Source of the DNA: Clostridia bacterium
Lineage (GTDB): Bacteria; Bacillota; Clostridia; Oscillospirales; QAMX01
Direction: 5' to 3'
Assembly (NCBI GenBank): GCA_017547975.1
Contig: JAFYNU010000016.1
Location: 1-6,173, forward strand
Length of the DNA: 6,173 nucleotides
The notes beneath the pieces were generated by a model. The model was not told the origin of the DNA. It searched no databases and was given only the letters and a program-made list of their open reading frames with translations. Of the stretch, positions 4,953 to 6,173 are shown piece by piece. The stretch's first letter is position 1. Each line of letters begins with the position of its first letter. The translations under genes and the position numbers were made by a program.

Positions 4953-6173
4953 TCAGTTGGCTTTTTGTTTTTTCCAGATGGCAAGATATACCGGAATGGC
5001 GGTCAGGGGGAAGAGCATCCCCACCAGCATTCCGCACTTCATGCCAAGGGCATCCGGCAGGAGGGAAAGCCTGGCGGCAAGGTCGGCGGCCCAGGGGGCG
5101 GCGATGACCCAGTCGGTGACCAGACCCACCAGCTGGGGGCCCACCGAGGCACCGAAGTCACCCCCGGCGGCCATCATGGCAAAGATGAAGACGCCCCCGG
5201 TGGGGAAGCGGTCGGACGCCACGATCAGGCTTCCCGGCCACATCATGGACACCATGAAGCCGGTGGCGGCACAGGCCAGGAGCCCCAGAAGGGGCAGGGA
5301 GGAAATGGCGGCAATCAGGTAGCACAGGGTGGCGCCGATGGCACCAAAGAAGAGCACCCGGCCCACGTACTTGCCCCGCTTGGCGTAAAGCGAGCGGCCA
5401 AGCCCCAGGGCTACGGCGAACAGAGCCACACCGAACAGGTCGCCCCACACCTTGGGAATGCCCACTGCCGCCTCCAGGTAACCCGAGCACCATTGGGCCA
5501 TGGTGCATTCCGAGGCGCCACCCAGGAAGATGGCCACCACGCAAAGCCACAGGGCGGGCTTTTTGAGGAAGTCCAACACGTTGCCCATCTTTTCGGGGGT
5601 CTCCATCCGGGGAATATCGGTGCCCCGGAAGAGCAGGGCGGAGGCAATGGGAATCAGGGCGAAGAAAATGGCCAGGAATTGCCAGTGGGCGTTGCCGAAG
5701 GCCAGAAGGTAGAGGGTGCTGACGGCAATGACCCCCACCACGCCCCAGGCATAGATGGAGTGGAGCTTGCTCATTTCCCGGTCGGGATTGTCGGAGGGGA
5801 TGGCGGCAATCACCGGGCTGATGAGCACCTCCGCAAGGCCACCGGAGGTGGAGAAGATGATGGTGCCGATGACCAGCCCCAGGTACACCGAGCCCGGGAA
5901 AAACCAGGGCCACAGGGCGTAAAGAAGCAGACCGGATGCGGCGAAAACCGGGGTCAGCTTCACCGCCATGGGAATGTTGAATTTGTGGGAGAAGAAGGAG
6001 AAAATCAGGTCGATGGTGAGCTGGGTGCAGAAATTCACCAGCACCAGAAGACCCAAAAGGGAATAGGAAATGCCGTAAAGCTCCCGGAAGGTCAGAAAGA
6101 GCACCGGGGACAGATTGCCCACCACCGACATGGTGACGTTGGTGGTGTTGCAGGCTAAAATCAGGCGGCGGTA
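4953..6173 (-). CDS. Major facilitator superfamily (MFS) transporter, 5' partial
   Basis: 406 codons are visible, reading leftward to the TGA at 4953-4955. The frame stays open to the window edge at 6173, and the residues before the ATG at 6129-6131 (YRRLILACNTTNVT) continue the first membrane helix, so the real start lies outside. The protein is hydrophobic throughout, with about twelve segments. A central hydrophilic loop sits at roughly visible residues 182-200 (FRGTDIPRMETPEKMGN), between two six-helix halves. Family marks are the conserved N-P in NLSPVLFLTF, SKLHSIYAWGVVG in the fourth-fifth helix region, and the Arg/Lys-rich turn GRSLYAKRGK in the second half, like the MFS loop motif. 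The LHSxYAWG stretch resembles fucose-permease-like MFS proteins of Clostridia, suggesting a sugar or sugar-derivative substrate, but this is only a resemblance. It is convergent to the TM2 gene and shares its terminator; its promoter is not in view. Confidence 0.9.
   Translation of the reverse strand, partial: YRRLILACNTTNVTMSVVGNLSPVLFLTFRELYGISYSLLGLLVLVNFCTQLTIDLIFSFFSHKFNIPMAVKLTPVFAASGLLLYALWPWFFPGSVYLGLVIGTIIFSTSGGLAEVLISPVIAAIPSDNPDREMSKLHSIYAWGVVGVIAVSTLYLLAFGNAHWQFLAIFFALIPIASALLFRGTDIPRMETPEKMGNVLDFLKKPALWLCVVAIFLGGASECTMAQWCSGYLEAAVGIPKVWGDLFGVALFAVALGLGRSLYAKRGKYVGRVLFFGAIGATLCYLIAAISSLPLLGLLACAATGFMVSMMWPGSLIVASDRFPTGGVFIFAMMAAGGDFGASVGPQLVGLVTDWVIAAPWAADLAARLSLLPDALGMKCGMLVGMLFPLTAIPVYLAIWKKQKAN

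Noticed and set aside
4965..6158. 397-codon open frame on the + strand opposite the MFS gene
   Set aside because: Its product is rich in Gly, His, Gln and Pro with no recognisable domain, as expected for the antisense of a GC-rich membrane protein gene. The - strand frame has clear MFS features.

Overview
The window looks like a gene-dense piece of chromosome from a fairly GC-rich Firmicute of the class Clostridia, probably a gut-type Oscillospirales or a relative. This rests on strong purine-rich ribosome binding sites, a near-consensus sigma-A promoter with an extended -10, short or overlapping gene junctions, heavy GGG/CTG/CCC codon use, and the gene families present. The genus cannot be named from the sequence alone.

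Region 1 (1-4418, + strand) is a tightly packed array of five genes. First comes an Asp-box beta-propeller protein of the sialidase type, whose 5' end lies outside the window. It is followed by a uroporphyrinogen-decarboxylase-fold (URO-D family) protein 5 nt later, an AEC-family transporter 32 nt later, an SGNH/GDSL-type esterase 20 nt later, and a small DUF2752 membrane protein whose likely start overlaps the esterase stop. No terminator or clear promoter is visible between them. The first four could work together: a sugar-releasing or sugar-binding protein, an esterase that could remove O-acyl groups, a carrier for a small anion, and a URO-D enzyme. The substrate is not shown by the sequence. 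The AEC gene has visibly lower GC and different codon choice, which suggests it joined the array separately.

Region 2 (4419-4950, + strand) is a single-gene unit. An excellent promoter (TTGACA, 17 bp, TACAAT with TGC extension) contains a perfect 6-bp inverted repeat overlapping the -10. It drives a 130-residue protein with two tandem zinc ribbons followed by a TM2 membrane domain. The codon use of this gene is strongly biased and unlike its neighbours, as in highly expressed genes. A strong hairpin with T-tracts on both sides closes the unit.

Region 3 (4953-6173, - strand) is a convergent major facilitator superfamily transporter, cut at its N-terminus by the window edge. It shares the bidirectional terminator with the TM2 gene.

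No RNA genes, CRISPR arrays, insertion sequences or phage genes were found. There is no gene-free stretch longer than about 90 bases. I see no clear wholly new system. The most unusual points are the variant metal-site motif of the URO-D protein, the promoter architecture and codon bias of the zinc-ribbon/TM2 gene next to DUF2752, and the compositionally distinct AEC gene with a tiny ORF in front of it.
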